64,000 nt of DNA, from NCBI GenBank assembly GCA_011525625.1, contig WYAX01000015.1:186001-250000 (forward strand), given 5' to 3'. The stretch's first letter is position 1, and every line of letters starts with the position of its first letter. The position numbers and the translations under genes are program-made. Below the pieces are notes generated by a model. That model searched no databases and was not told the origin of the DNA. It saw only the letters and a program-made list of their open reading frames with translations. Shown one piece after another: positions 18,181-28,631 of this stretch. This DNA comes from Nitrospira defluvii. Its GTDB lineage: Bacteria > Nitrospirota > Nitrospiria > Nitrospirales > Nitrospiraceae.

Positions 18181-18239
18181 GCCCGGCCGTTCCGGACCAC
18201 TGGACCGGACGGCCGGGGGGATCGGGGGCGCAGCCCCCG
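18181..18239 (+). repeat. two GC-rich hairpins after the immunity gene
   Basis: The first pairs CCCGGCCG with CGGCCGGG around a TCCGG/CCGGA inner stem (18182-18217, with one unpaired base). The second is CGGGGGC-GCA-GCCCCCG (18223-18239). No T tract follows, so a factor-independent terminator is not clear; they may end the immunity transcript or be relics of recombination. Confidence 0.45.
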
Positions 18240-18317
18240 CTTCACTTGATCTATATGGTCAAAGTAGGACGAACTTTTTGTGAGCAGCATTGACGGATTC
18301 GCAATACAGGTGAGTCA

Positions 18318-19379
18318 TTACGAAAGCTGGAGTAAGGACTTTTCTTCTTGAGTTAGATGACGTGATAGCAGACGAGTTACAGGTTCTACTTTCATGGCCT
18401 GGTTGCGAACTCTGTTAGCGAGATCTAAGGCTCCGCATCCAAATAGCGTGCGAGCAAAGTTAGTGCCTTGTGAAGCAATAGTGGAAACTAAGGCTCTTGC
18501 GCCTCCAACCAGAGCCCCAGTCCCTGGGTCACCACCTGCTACAGCGGCATCCACGGAGCCACCACCTGCCCCGGCGAAAATGTCCCAAATAACCCGAAGT
18601 GGTGAGAGGCTTATATCGCCATTAACTGGCGACAAGTGTTTGGATGCTTCCTCGAATTCCTTCTGAATATCGTAAGCCTCATTAATGGTGTTGGCTGTTT
18701 TGAGTTGCTCAACCAGCTTCCATATTTTTCTCCTAGGTGTGTTCCATTCCTCGCGTAACACTTTAGTCACTGGGATTATATCTTCTCGTTTTCCGCAACG
18801 TGTGAGAATAATGCAGAGAATAGGGGGAAGAGAAGGGCCGATTCCTCGGAGCTCGGCGGTGTGCACATAATTTTTCCAGTCTTTATCAAGACGCTCAATT
18901 AGAACAGGAGGAAACTGGCTTCCCGCCATTTGTGCTTCAGTAGCCAACTCGCCATCACAAACTACGCTACCTCCTGATTCCCATGTATGTGCAAGTGTTT
19001 GTAAATAGCGAAGGTGTGCTTCGTAGTAAGGATCGCCTGGTCCGCCTGGGCACCGCCTTAGTGTGATGTCCAACAGTTTTTTTGAAAGTGCTGTACTAAA
19101 GCGTTGATGCGGTCCCGACGGAGACACAAGTAAGCCATCATAATTCTCTAAAACGGGGCCAAACCCGACGACTACATTTCGTGGACCAGGCTCATGTTCG
19201 TCATCGTCGATTGAACCAGAGATCGGTTCGATCTCCATGCATACTTCGTCGTGAAATAGTATTGCTCTTAGAAAGCGTTCAATTGAATCGAATTGTGACC
19301 AATTATTTATATGTCCTTCGACAAAGCTCCTAAATGGATAAAAAGCTTCAGGATCAAAGATAGCTCGCCGAACACCCAT
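18318..19379 (-). CDS. unknown protein in the tRNA-Gln element
   Basis: Unrecognised protein of about 353 residues. The ATG at 19379 is preferred because GAGGGG lies 6 bp upstream; an ATG at 19403 gives 361. The N-terminal half looks globular and acidic (EIEPISGSIDDDEHEP). The C-terminal part has a Gly/Ala-rich stretch (GAGGGSVDAAVAGGDPGTG, then GALVGGARALVST) that could be membrane-active or flexible, then a basic helical end. It reads against the toxin/immunity genes and lies between them and attR, the typical cargo position. Codon use is A/T-richer than the chromosome. Confidence 0.6.
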   Translation of the reverse strand: MGVRRAIFDPEAFYPFRSFVEGHINNWSQFDSIERFLRAILFHDEVCMEIEPISGSIDDDEHEPGPRNVVVGFGPVLENYDGLLVSPSGPHQRFSTALSKKLLDITLRRCPGGPGDPYYEAHLRYLQTLAHTWESGGSVVCDGELATEAQMAGSQFPPVLIERLDKDWKNYVHTAELRGIGPSLPPILCIILTRCGKREDIIPVTKVLREEWNTPRRKIWKLVEQLKTANTINEAYDIQKEFEEASKHLSPVNGDISLSPLRVIWDIFAGAGGGSVDAAVAGGDPGTGALVGGARALVSTIASQGTNFARTLFGCGALDLANRVRNQAMKVEPVTRLLSRHLTQEEKSLLQLS

Positions 19380-19403
19380 GTTGAGCCCCTCATAAATGCC
19401 CAT

Positions 19404-19879
19404 CTGTCATGAAGACCCTGTCGTCGTAATGCTGAAAAACGCATTAACTCGAAATGCGGAAGCTAACGTAACATCCGGAAAAGCCTAATACGGTTCGTTG
19501 TCGGAAGGACTGCATCAGTCCAGAACGAGCTCGTGTTCATGGGCATCGTCTTATCGAGGAGGTGCATTAGCAACTTTGCAGCGTTCCAGATTACACGCTG
19601 TCGGTATGCGGCCTCAGGCCCTACACGATAAATCGGGGTCGATCTGTGCTCAAACTCTGTAGGTTGAAAGGGCCAAAGGGTATGGATTTTTGCAGAGTCT
19701 GCAATGGTAATTCTGGTCCCGGTTTTGGTCACGGTTCGGTCCCGGTTTTGGCCACGATTACAGGTATGCCTGCATCTCAACTAGTCGTGATAGGTCTGAG
19801 CGTAAGTGTCTATTATGCAAGGGGGAAGTATCAATCCGTGCTCCTTAATCGCCGTCGGTCTCCAAGGTACCTTTTGCGA
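19404..19879. other. non-coding right end of the tRNA-Gln element with integrase-end-like repeats
   Basis: No supported gene in 476 bp. At 19712-19757 two imperfect copies of GGTCCCGGTTTTGGtCACG occur in tandem. Nineteen bases (19720-19738) are identical to 12597-12615 inside the integrase 3' end. This suggests arm-type integrase binding sites, or the remnant of a second integrase gene of the same type. Confidence 0.5.
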
Positions 19880-19925
19880 CTTTGGAGCTGGCTACCTAGG
19901 TTCGATTCCTAGTCCCCCAGCCAAA
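19880..19925 (+). repeat. attR, 46-bp copy of the tRNA-Gln(TTG) 3' half
   Basis: Identical to 12476-12521. It begins in the anticodon loop and includes the T arm, acceptor strand and CCA, but the 5' half of a tRNA is missing, so it is not a tRNA gene. It marks the right end of the element, 8 bp from the uup stop codon. Confidence 0.92.
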
Positions 19926-19933
19926 TCCCCCTG

Positions 19934-21784
19934 TCACGAACTCTGCACGGTCTGCGCACGTTTCTCATCCAATTCGGCCCAGCGGGCGTAGAGGCGCTCT
20001 ACTTCAGCCTGCGCCGCCACCAAGGCCTCGCTCCGGGCCTGTAATTCTGCGGAATCCGACACCACCGCCGGATCCTGAAGGGCGTCCTGGCAGCTCGCGA
20101 CCAGCTCTTCTGCTTTCAGAATACTGTCTTCGATCGTGCCCCATTCCTTCTGTTCCCGATAACTGAGTTTCTTGGGCTTGCGAAGTGTCGCAGCCCCTGC
20201 CCCCTGATCGGTCGTGGCGGAGGCGCTGCTCTCCTTGTTTGGGCCAGTTTCGGACTCGGTGGCCCGTTCCTGCGCGCTTTCCCACTGGGCATAATCGGCA
20301 AACCATTCGAGTCGACCGGTGCCGTCCAGTGCCAGAAGAATTGTAGAGACGCGATCCAGCAACCAGCGATCATGGGTGACGAGCACCAGCGCGCCGGGGA
20401 ATTCGAGCAGACTGTCCTCCAGCACATCCAGCGTCGGAATATCCAAATCATTGGTCGGCTCGTCGAGAATGAGCAGGTCGGCCGGTTGCAACATCAGTTG
20501 GGCAATCAGCAGTCGGGCCTGTTCACCGCCGGAAAGTCGGGAGACCGGAAGATCGAGTTGCTCAGGTCGAAAGAGAAAGCGTTTCGCCCAAGACGCGAGA
20601 TGGACTGAGCGGCCCTGGTAGACGACCGCATCGCCGCCCGAAGGCGCCAGCGCGCGTCGCAGTGGAGCATCTTGATCCAGTGATTCACGGTGTTGTTCGA
20701 AGGAGACGATGCGCAGCCCCTCTGCGCGCACAATGGTGCCGGAGTCCGGTTCCAGCGTGCCGGCCAGCAATCGCAGCAGAGTGGTCTTGCCGCTGCCGTT
20801 TGGGCCAAGGAGGCCCAGGCGTTGACCCGGCCCGAGAAGCAGATCCAGATTCGTGACGACGGGCTTCTCGTTGAAGCGCTTCGTGACCTCTTTCGCGACC
20901 AGCAGTTGTTTCGACTTTCGCCCCGAGGCGGCAAAGTCGATGCCAATGGTGGACTGCGCGGCCCTGGCCTCGACCTGGTCTAATTCCTCGATGAGTTTGC
21001 CGGCCGACTGAATGCGGCCCTTCGCTTTGGTGGTGCGGGCTTTTGGCCCTCTGCGCAGCCATTCCACTTCACGCCGCACACGATTGGCCAGCGACGATTG
21101 ATAGTCGGCCTGCACCTGCAGTGCGGCATCGCGTTGTTCTAAAAAGTCGCTGTATCGGCCCTTGGCTTCAAAGCGGCCCTCGGGGTAACAACGATTGAGT
21201 TCCACCATGCGGGTGGCGATCGACTCTAAAAAACGACGGTCGTGACTGATGACGAGAAAAGCCTTGGCGCGGTTCTTCAGCAGTCGCTCCAGCCAAAGAA
21301 TGCCCTCGACATCCAAATGGTTGGTCGGCTCGTCCATGAGTAGCACGTCCGGCTCGAGCAGCAAGGCCTGGGTGATGGCAAGTCGTTTGCGCCAGCCTCC
21401 CGAAAGGGTGTCGACAGAGTGTTCTGGATCGGGAAAGGTGCCGATGCTCAGGGCCCGGGCGATGAGGCCCCCTTCTTCGTGAGGATCACGTCCGGCGTCG
21501 GTGAGGGTCTGTTGCAGGACTTGTTCGATGCTGAAGCCGGCGGGGAAGCTCGGCTCCTGAGGGACATATCCGACCCGTGTATGGCCGCGCAGGGTGCGTG
21601 TGCCGTCATCCGGCGGCTCCAGTCCGGCCAGAATTTTGAGCAGCGTCGACTTGCCGGACCCGTTCGGGCCGATCAACCCGACATGGTCGCCCTCGAAGAG
21701 CGCCAGAGTCAGGTTGGCAAACAGGGCTCGCACGCCATAACTTTTACTGATCGATTCGCAGCTCAATAGAATATTCGGGGCCAT
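19934..21784 (-). CDS. uup: ABC-F family ATPase, Uup type
   Basis: Soluble ABC-F protein with two ATPase domains, acting on the ribosome or on DNA-related processes (Uup). The 616 residues from ATG 21784 contain GPNGSGKST, LSGGWRKR and LLMDEPTNHLD in the first domain, the ABC-F linker, and GPNGSGKTT, LSGGEQARL and LILDEPTNDLD in the second. The C-terminal coiled coil (REQKEWGTIEDSILKAEEL) is the mark of Uup rather than EttA. No membrane segment is present. The frame is open further upstream but lacks similarity, so the internal ATG is used. Gene order continues from gltX once the element is removed. Confidence 0.92.
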   Translation of the reverse strand: MAPNILLSCESISKSYGVRALFANLTLALFEGDHVGLIGPNGSGKSTLLKILAGLEPPDDGTRTLRGHTRVGYVPQEPSFPAGFSIEQVLQQTLTDAGRDPHEEGGLIARALSIGTFPDPEHSVDTLSGGWRKRLAITQALLLEPDVLLMDEPTNHLDVEGILWLERLLKNRAKAFLVISHDRRFLESIATRMVELNRCYPEGRFEAKGRYSDFLEQRDAALQVQADYQSSLANRVRREVEWLRRGPKARTTKAKGRIQSAGKLIEELDQVEARAAQSTIGIDFAASGRKSKQLLVAKEVTKRFNEKPVVTNLDLLLGPGQRLGLLGPNGSGKTTLLRLLAGTLEPDSGTIVRAEGLRIVSFEQHRESLDQDAPLRRALAPSGGDAVVYQGRSVHLASWAKRFLFRPEQLDLPVSRLSGGEQARLLIAQLMLQPADLLILDEPTNDLDIPTLDVLEDSLLEFPGALVLVTHDRWLLDRVSTILLALDGTGRLEWFADYAQWESAQERATESETGPNKESSASATTDQGAGAATLRKPKKLSYREQKEWGTIEDSILKAEELVASCQDALQDPAVVSDSAELQARSEALVAAQAEVERLYARWAELDEKRAQTVQSS

Positions 21785-21936
21785 AACCCTGACGTACCTT
21801 TCTTGGGACAGTAAAACATGCAGTATACGGTGTGCGGGCGGTCCGGGGCTAGGAGGCAGCGCAGAATGGTCTTCCGCCGAGGCGCTCGAGCGTCTGGAGC
21901 CTGCAGGGGGGCGCGTTTCGGCTCCGGCGGTGAGGG

Positions 21937-22269
21937 TCAATGCGCGGTTTTGGCGCGTCCGGTGCGTAGACGATGCTGGAAGCAGCTTGGACAGAGATGG
22001 TAGCCGCCTTGTGATGAGGTATGAAACGAGTTCATGTTCGTGGCGCCGCAATCGAAGCAGCGGACCCGGCTGACGATGGATCGCGGCAGGAGCGGTGTGA
22101 CGTCGATGCGCTGCAGCTCGTCGTGCAGACGGCGGGTGGAGTGATAAATGCCTGTGAGCAAAGCCTGTACCCCGGGGACTGCACCGGGGATCGCCGCCTT
22201 GAGCATCGACAGGCGATCGTGGAATGAGGGGCTGTCCGTCTGATACTCGTCGGAGTCTGGTCTCGTCAT
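21937..22269 (-). CDS. small zinc-ribbon-like unknown protein
   Basis: About 110 residues from ATG 22269 (GGAG about 11 bp upstream); the frame is open to 22377. A helical middle part (LLTGIYHSTRRLHDELQRI) is followed by CFDCG and CPSC, a probable zinc ribbon, and a basic tail. No family recognised. It lies between uup and glnS on the same strand. Confidence 0.55.
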   Translation of the reverse strand: MTRPDSDEYQTDSPSFHDRLSMLKAAIPGAVPGVQALLTGIYHSTRRLHDELQRIDVTPLLPRSIVSRVRCFDCGATNMNSFHTSSQGGYHLCPSCFQHRLRTGRAKTAH

Positions 22270-22420
22270 GGTCCTGTGGGCTCCTTTCGCCTGCGTCGAA
22301 TCGCGAGGTGGTGAGACGGGATTGTCCGGCATCAATGGGGACAGGCGCAAGGTTGCCGAAGTCTGGACTGCTCCCACTTTGAGTGGGGCTGAAGCGGTCT
22401 GAGCGGGTGACTGGACGGCG

Positions 22421-24124
<1,704 letters not shown>

Positions 24125-24324
24125 GGTGGTTGCGATTTCGCCGAGGCACGATGATGAAACGCGCATGGTTCTATCACAGAACCACGGGGTGGGAGAAGGG
24201 GGCGCCGTGGTGGCACCGTGGCGTGGTGGTTTTTTCTGGAACGATCTCAGCCGGTATTTTAGAATCGTAAGTCTGCGAGCAACGTTCCTCGTAACCCGCC
24301 CGAATGTAATCTAGGGGAGATTGG

Positions 24325-25473
24325 ATGATGCGTGGTCAATGGGGCGCACGGATATTGGTGGTGCTGCTCGGCATGGTGTGGGTTGGAGTGCTTCAGGCAG
24401 GAGAGCCTGCCCCTCCCGAGACCTGTAGGCCCCAGCCCTTTGAAGCCAAGATGGAATGTTACCAACAGCACTTGGAGACGGTGTTGCGGTCCGAGGGGAC
24501 TGAGTCGGCATTGACGGCCCTCGAACAGATCACGACACAAGACCCTGAAGCGTTGCGCGAAGCCCATCCACTGGTACACCACATCGGCCAGCGCTCCTTT
24601 GCCCATTATGGCACGGCTCCGCTCGCGCTCTCGCATTGCCGGGATGTCTTTTGGTCGGGCTGTTACCACGGTGTGCTGCAAGCATTTCTCAGCAGCCTCT
24701 CCAACGTGGAACCTCAGCATATCCTGCCGCTGTGCCCTATCACCGAAACGGTCTCCGCCTATTCGTTTCAACGGTATAACTGCCTGCATGGCCTCGGTCA
24801 TGGTCTGACCATTCAGTTTCGCTATGACGTGCTCAAGAGTCTGGCCTTCTGCGATGCCCTGCCGGGGAGTTGGGACCGGGAGTCCTGCTATGGTGGGGTG
24901 TTCATGGAAAATATCGTCACCTTCCAGCAGGCGCAACGGGCGCAACCGGCCGGCGGCCATCATCACCATGAGGCGACCAGTTTTCTGAATCCCCAGGACC
25001 TGTTGTATCCCTGCTCGGTCTTGACCGAGAAATACCTGCGCGCCTGTTACTTGATGCAAACGTCGGCGGTGTTGACGTTCTTAAATTACGACTTCGCCCA
25101 GGCCTTTACGCAATGCGCTCGGGTGGAAGGGGAACACCAGACGACCTGTTACCGAAGCCTCGGGCGTGATATCAGCGGCTACACGTTGCGTGACGCGGCC
25201 CGGGTAAACGAACTCTGCCGACTGGGGCAAGGCGATCAGATTCAGCAATGCTTCATCGGCGCTGTGAAAGACTTCATTCTGACCGATGCCAATCCGGATC
25301 CCGGTCTGGCCCTGTGCCGGAGCCTGGATGGGCCGTTTAAGAAAGACTGTTACGCCACCGTCGGCGAAATGGTCGTGCCCCTGTATGACGATAAGGATAA
25401 ACGGGCGCAAGCCTGCCGCAAAGGCGAAGACGAGTATGTCGAGGCCTGCCTTGCCGTCGCCACGGCGTTCTGA
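24325..25473 (+). CDS. secreted Cys/His-rich protein of unknown function
   Basis: Precursor of 382 residues with a signal peptide (hydrophobic residues about 9-25, AGA/LQAG cleavage region). The mature part has many cysteines, spaced every 20-40 residues, and repeated His motifs: LVHHIGQ, CYHGVLQAF, YNCLHGLGHGLT and a HHHH cluster at about 213. The layout suggests internal repeats, each with a Cys pair and a G-H or H-G motif. Periplasmic disulfide-bonded or metal-binding function is plausible; no enzyme family recognised. Divergent from glnS. Confidence 0.65.
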   Translation: MMRGQWGARILVVLLGMVWVGVLQAGEPAPPETCRPQPFEAKMECYQQHLETVLRSEGTESALTALEQITTQDPEALREAHPLVHHIGQRSFAHYGTAPLALSHCRDVFWSGCYHGVLQAFLSSLSNVEPQHILPLCPITETVSAYSFQRYNCLHGLGHGLTIQFRYDVLKSLAFCDALPGSWDRESCYGGVFMENIVTFQQAQRAQPAGGHHHHEATSFLNPQDLLYPCSVLTEKYLRACYLMQTSAVLTFLNYDFAQAFTQCARVEGEHQTTCYRSLGRDISGYTLRDAARVNELCRLGQGDQIQQCFIGAVKDFILTDANPDPGLALCRSLDGPFKKDCYATVGEMVVPLYDDKDKRAQACRKGEDEYVEACLAVATAF

Positions 25474-25792
25474 TTCCTGCCCGATGCGACCCAGTTCTTT
25501 TCGGAACTAACCGGATAAAGCCAGTTGCGAGCCGGCAGCCTTCGGGAACACTCGATGGTTGCGCAATACGCGACCATTCACTCTTGTGCCGCGTCGGTTA
25601 GACAGTCACCCGCCGCCTGTGCAAAAAGGCCGTCCCCCTCATCCGTCGTTCGTGAAACGTCGTTCGTCTCTCGTGACAGCCTGGGTGCGGACCCTAGCGA
25701 GATACGCTTTACGGATGTCGATCCCGTCGGCCGAAGGCCCGTCGCAGCAGTGAATCGGCGATTGCCGCAGAAGTGCTCATGAAGAAGGCGGG
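25474..25792. other. intergenic region without gene
   Basis: About 320 bp between two convergent genes. No start with ribosome site, tRNA or clear terminator seen. A short imperfect tandem repeat of GTCGTTCGT occurs at 25645-25671. Confidence 0.4.
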
Positions 25793-26206
25793 CTAGGTGC
25801 CGGCCGGGGGTGTCACCTGGATCACGTCGAAATCTTTTTGCGCGATCACGCGGCCGTTCATGCGCAGCCGAAATTCGTAACGCCCCGGCAGGGGGAACAG
25901 CAAGGCCGGAACATTGATGCCGAAATCAGCAATCTGTAGCCGATCTCCGATCGTAATCTCCGGAAGCGAGGCACGGCAGACCAGTTGGTCGGAATTGACG
26001 TGTATCAGGTCGATGTCGAAGTGGTAGGTGCCCTCGGCGTCGGTCATGCAAAAATACAGGCCGATCTGGTGGTGCTGGAATGGGAAGGTCATCGCCTGAA
26101 GGTGCGTGAACAGGCCGATCAGGGATTTTTTCTTGGTGAGGCTGTCTTCGATGACGGTGTCGCAGACCAGGAAGGCTTGGATGCTGGGAGTCGGACTGTC
26201 ACTCAT
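25793..26206 (-). CDS. conserved unknown protein (DUF6941-like)
   Basis: Protein of 137 residues: IQAFLVCDTVIEDSLTKKKSL at the start, then a beta-rich fold ending RYEFRLRMNGRVIAQKDF. This resembles the small family annotated DUF6941; recalled, not searched. Predicted cytoplasmic, one domain, no catalytic motif seen. It starts with ATG at 26206 and follows a related-strand gene by 15 bp, so the two are probably one unit. Confidence 0.55.
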   Translation of the reverse strand: MSDSPTPSIQAFLVCDTVIEDSLTKKKSLIGLFTHLQAMTFPFQHHQIGLYFCMTDAEGTYHFDIDLIHVNSDQLVCRASLPEITIGDRLQIADFGINVPALLFPLPGRYEFRLRMNGRVIAQKDFDVIQVTPPAGT

Positions 26207-26221
26207 GGGATGAGGAGCGGC

Positions 26222-26746
26222 TCACCCCAGCACCGCGGTGCCGCCGCGCGCCTCGAAGACGTCGCCGAACAGGGTATGGGTGGAGCCGATGCGGCAGAAG
26301 TGCGAGGTAATTTCGATGAGTTGGCCGCGATGCGAGTAGAACTTTCCCGTCGCCACGTGGATTTTCTCGCCCGGTGCCACCGCCGCTTCCAAGACCGTCT
26401 CGCCGCTTTCTTGATCCGTCAGCTTGAGCCAGGGTAGGTTGGGGAAGAGGGTGGGCGGGGAATCGCTCGTATTCAGTGAAAAGCGGTTACCGTCGTTGAA
26501 CGCCCAGCGATTGCGGCGAAGATGCGCGACATGGTTGCCGCTGCCGTCGTACAGGTCGATGGTGAGGAGGATCCGATCCTGTTCGGGCGCGAGCTCCAGC
26601 ACCAGTTGCTCTTTGCCCTGTACCCGGATGACGCCGTTGGTATTCCGGAAAATGTTGGAGCCAAGCCGGATTTCCAGGCTGTGTTGGTGGCGGTCCGACT
26701 CGGCCTGCTGAGAGGCGTGCGATGCGTCAGGATTGCGTAGGTCCAT
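26222..26746 (-). CDS. unknown beta-rich protein
   Basis: About 174 residues from ATG 26746 (the frame is open to 26824). The N-terminal 25 residues are polar; the rest alternates hydrophobic residues as in beta sheets (LVLELAPEQDRILLTIDLYDG, then VAHLRRNRWAFNDGNRF) and ends with GQLIEITSHFCRIG. The pattern is like small proteins describing physical surface or substrate properties, but no family is recognised. Co-directional with the following 137-residue gene. Confidence 0.5.
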   Translation of the reverse strand: MDLRNPDASHASQQAESDRHQHSLEIRLGSNIFRNTNGVIRVQGKEQLVLELAPEQDRILLTIDLYDGSGNHVAHLRRNRWAFNDGNRFSLNTSDSPPTLFPNLPWLKLTDQESGETVLEAAVAPGEKIHVATGKFYSHRGQLIEITSHFCRIGSTHTLFGDVFEARGGTAVLG

Positions 26747-26868
26747 GCGTCGAGATCTAGGGCGATCGAAAGACCGGTTGAGCAACGCATTCGAGCATTG
26801 CGTCCCTAAGCAAGTGGACAGCAAGGTAGGCCGTTAGTCGGGCGCTGTCAAGTCTGTTGTGGGATCGG

Positions 26869-27303
26869 CTAGGGAGTTGCAGGGCCTTCACGCTCGTCTG
26901 AGTCTGTGGCTGTCACGCAGACGGTGACGTCTTGCTCCGTCTGGTTGGGTAGCGGAATCGTAATGGTCTGAGAGACGGCGCTGCCCCCGGTTTTTTGTGA
27001 GGCCGGGACCACCTTGGCGATCACGGGCCCATCCCCGGCATTGTAGTAAATGGTGGTATGGGCGAGGTTCGTAAGCGGTTTGCCGTCCGTCCCGGTCGTG
27101 GGTTCGGTATACGATACGGTGATGGTAGAGTTCGGCGGTTTCACGTGCACCTTCGTGGTAGTGCCACACTTGGTCCATGCGCTCGAATTGGGTGGGGCGA
27201 TCATCCCTTCCATGAAGCTGGCTCCGCAGCCAGCCAACGTCATAAAGGCGGGAAGTAAGCCGGCAACGACCAACGCCTTGGGACCCAGAGAGAGCAGATG
27301 CAT
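26869..27303 (-). CDS. lipoprotein of unknown function
   Basis: Precursor of 144 residues with a type II signal peptide and lipobox LAGC (Cys at about 26). The mature part is a single beta-sandwich-like stretch with Thr/Ser/Pro-rich strands (TITVSYTEP, TTIYYNAGDG, TVCVTATDSDEREGP) resembling a fibronectin type III domain. Probably membrane-anchored in the periplasm. It reads away from tRNA-Glu. Confidence 0.65.
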   Translation of the reverse strand: MHLLSLGPKALVVAGLLPAFMTLAGCGASFMEGMIAPPNSSAWTKCGTTTKVHVKPPNSTITVSYTEPTTGTDGKPLTNLAHTTIYYNAGDGPVIAKVVPASQKTGGSAVSQTITIPLPNQTEQDVTVCVTATDSDEREGPATP

Positions 27304-27470
27304 AGTCGCACTTTAGGCCAATTCGCTAAACGCTGCAAGCCGGGGTTGCTCGACGAGCCGTGGTTTTTGTATGGACAGGCGCGTCCGTGCCTCAGTGACT
27401 TGCCGTTTGAAAAGGCAAAACCGGCTATGATACAGTCCTGCCTTTCCGATTCCGCACGAGTCACCTCTCC

Positions 27471-27548
27471 GGTCCCATCGTCTAGCTTGGCCTAGGACGG
27501 AGCCCTCTCAAGGCTCAGACACGGGTTCAAATCCCGTTGGGACCACCA
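27471..27548 (+). tRNA. tRNA-Glu (anticodon CTC), host of the second element
   Basis: A 78-nt cloverleaf with encoded CCA. GGTCCCA pairs with TGGGACC; the T arm is CGGGTTCAAATCCCG; the anticodon stem GAGCC/GGCTC holds loop CTCTCAA, giving CUC. A TATGAT -10-like box lies at 27426-27431. Its 3' half is repeated at 35819-35868. Confidence 0.94.
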
Positions 27549-27554
27549 ACCTTT
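27505..27554 (+). repeat. attL, 50-bp direct repeat within tRNA-Glu
   Basis: From the anticodon loop to six bases past the CCA this segment equals 35819-35868. It marks the left end of the second integrated element. Confidence 0.9.
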
Positions 27555-28631
27555 TCACACACTTAGCACCAACCGTGGTCGGTCACACCCGGCCATTGTG
27601 CTAAATTTGTGATAGTCATCCTTAAACACCTGCACTGCTTCCCGCAAATTCTCCGGCGCCAGATGCGCATAGCGTTGCGTCATCCGTCCGTCGCGGTGTC
27701 CGAGCAACCGTTGCACCCGATAAAGGTCCACGCCCTTCTGCACGAGTGCGGAGGCGAAGGTATGCCGCAGGTCGTGAAAGCGAAAGTTCATCACGCCCAC
27801 GGACTCACAGGCTCGCCGAAAGGCCGTCGTGACCATATCCGGCGTGACCGGTTCCCTCTCCTCGGTGTGTTGCAAGAACACCGGACCGCTTGCGAGTGGT
27901 CGGGAGGGTCGCACGGCTTCCAAGGTCTTCATCGCAGGATCGCAGAGAGGAATCCCTAAGCGGTCCCCATTCTTCGTGTGATCAAGAAGAATGAGACCTC
28001 GAGCCATGTCAACTTGCTCCCACTGCAAGCACACCACGTTTTCCCGGCGCAGGCCGGTGTAGCGTGCCAGCATCACAATCGGTTGTAGCCACGCGGGACA
28101 AGCTTGGTAAATCGTCGCCAACGTCTCGTCATCGCAGTAGCGGACGCGTGCATTGTTTACCTTGCCCATAGACACCCGGCACACCGGATTGTCTCGGCAC
28201 CATTCCCATTCTCGAATGGCGACATTGAAGGCGGTCTTCATCAATGTCAATTCCTTCACGATGGTGGCGGGTGCGGCTCCCGCTTGTTGCCGTTTCCACT
28301 TGTACGCGGCAATCTCCTTCGGCGTGACCTGGACCAAGGTCTTTTTGCCGAACACCGGTAGGAGATGAGCCAGGACGCCTCGTGCCCGTCGTTCACCGTG
28401 GCGACTCGCTCCCACGACTCGTTCAGCCACGTAACGCTCGACCATCTCTTCAAAGGTCCGCTCCTGTTCTTCGAGCCGATCGAAATAGCGACCTTCGATG
28501 ATCTTAGTCTTGATCTTTCCCAGCACGGCTTCCGCTAATCGACGATCCGTGCACTCGGTGCTTCGACGGATCTGTTTTCCTTGATACACAAACGTCATCC
28601 ACCAGACTTTGTTGCGCTTAAACAGCCCCAT
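27555..28631 (-). CDS. int: tyrosine recombinase (integrase) of the tRNA-Glu element
   Basis: Phage-type integrase of 358 residues. An N-terminal arm-binding-type region (WWMTFVYQGKQIRRSTEC) and a core-binding helix bundle precede the catalytic domain with YTGLRREN, FHDLRHTFAS and LGHRDGRMTQRYAHL, including the nucleophile Tyr. The ATG at 28631 is chosen because AAGGAGG lies 6 bp upstream; the open frame goes on to 28715. It overlaps the end of the excisionase-like gene by 14 bp. The stop codon coincides with the end of the att repeat. The C-terminal HKFST segment is encoded by a 15-bp sequence repeated near the right end. Confidence 0.92.
   Translation of the reverse strand: MGLFKRNKVWWMTFVYQGKQIRRSTECTDRRLAEAVLGKIKTKIIEGRYFDRLEEQERTFEEMVERYVAERVVGASRHGERRARGVLAHLLPVFGKKTLVQVTPKEIAAYKWKRQQAGAAPATIVKELTLMKTAFNVAIREWEWCRDNPVCRVSMGKVNNARVRYCDDETLATIYQACPAWLQPIVMLARYTGLRRENVVCLQWEQVDMARGLILLDHTKNGDRLGIPLCDPAMKTLEAVRPSRPLASGPVFLQHTEEREPVTPDMVTTAFRRACESVGVMNFRFHDLRHTFASALVQKGVDLYRVQRLLGHRDGRMTQRYAHLAPENLREAVQVFKDDYHKFSTMAGCDRPRLVLSV

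Larger units (their letters stand above)
12520..19925. mobile_element. integrative element at tRNA-Gln, about 7.4 kb
   Basis: The element lies between a tRNA-Gln gene and a 46-bp copy of its 3' half. It encodes a tyrosine integrase next to the tRNA, a zinc-finger protein, a helix-turn-helix protein, a possible replication protein and a Cys-rich small protein. Then follow a broken RHS toxin gene, two probable immunity genes and one unknown gene. No conjugation or capsid genes are seen, so it is either a mobilisable or satellite-type element or a decayed one. The toxin cassette may be a later insertion, since RHS sequence begins abruptly near 15682 inside a small open frame. Confidence 0.85.

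Noticed and set aside
19463-19780. 105-codon minus-strand frame with an integrase-like RDRTVTKTGTR segment
   Set aside because: Similarity is limited to the short repeat; no catalytic motif, no ribosome site. Treated as a repeat-bearing non-coding end.
19880-19925. tRNA-like sequence ending in CCA
   Set aside because: Only the 3' half of a tRNA is present; it is the attR copy, not a gene.
25645-25677. Short imperfect tandem repeat (GTCGTTCGT) as a possible CRISPR or regulatory repeat
   Set aside because: Only two close copies and no spacer structure. No CRISPR array was seen anywhere in the window.
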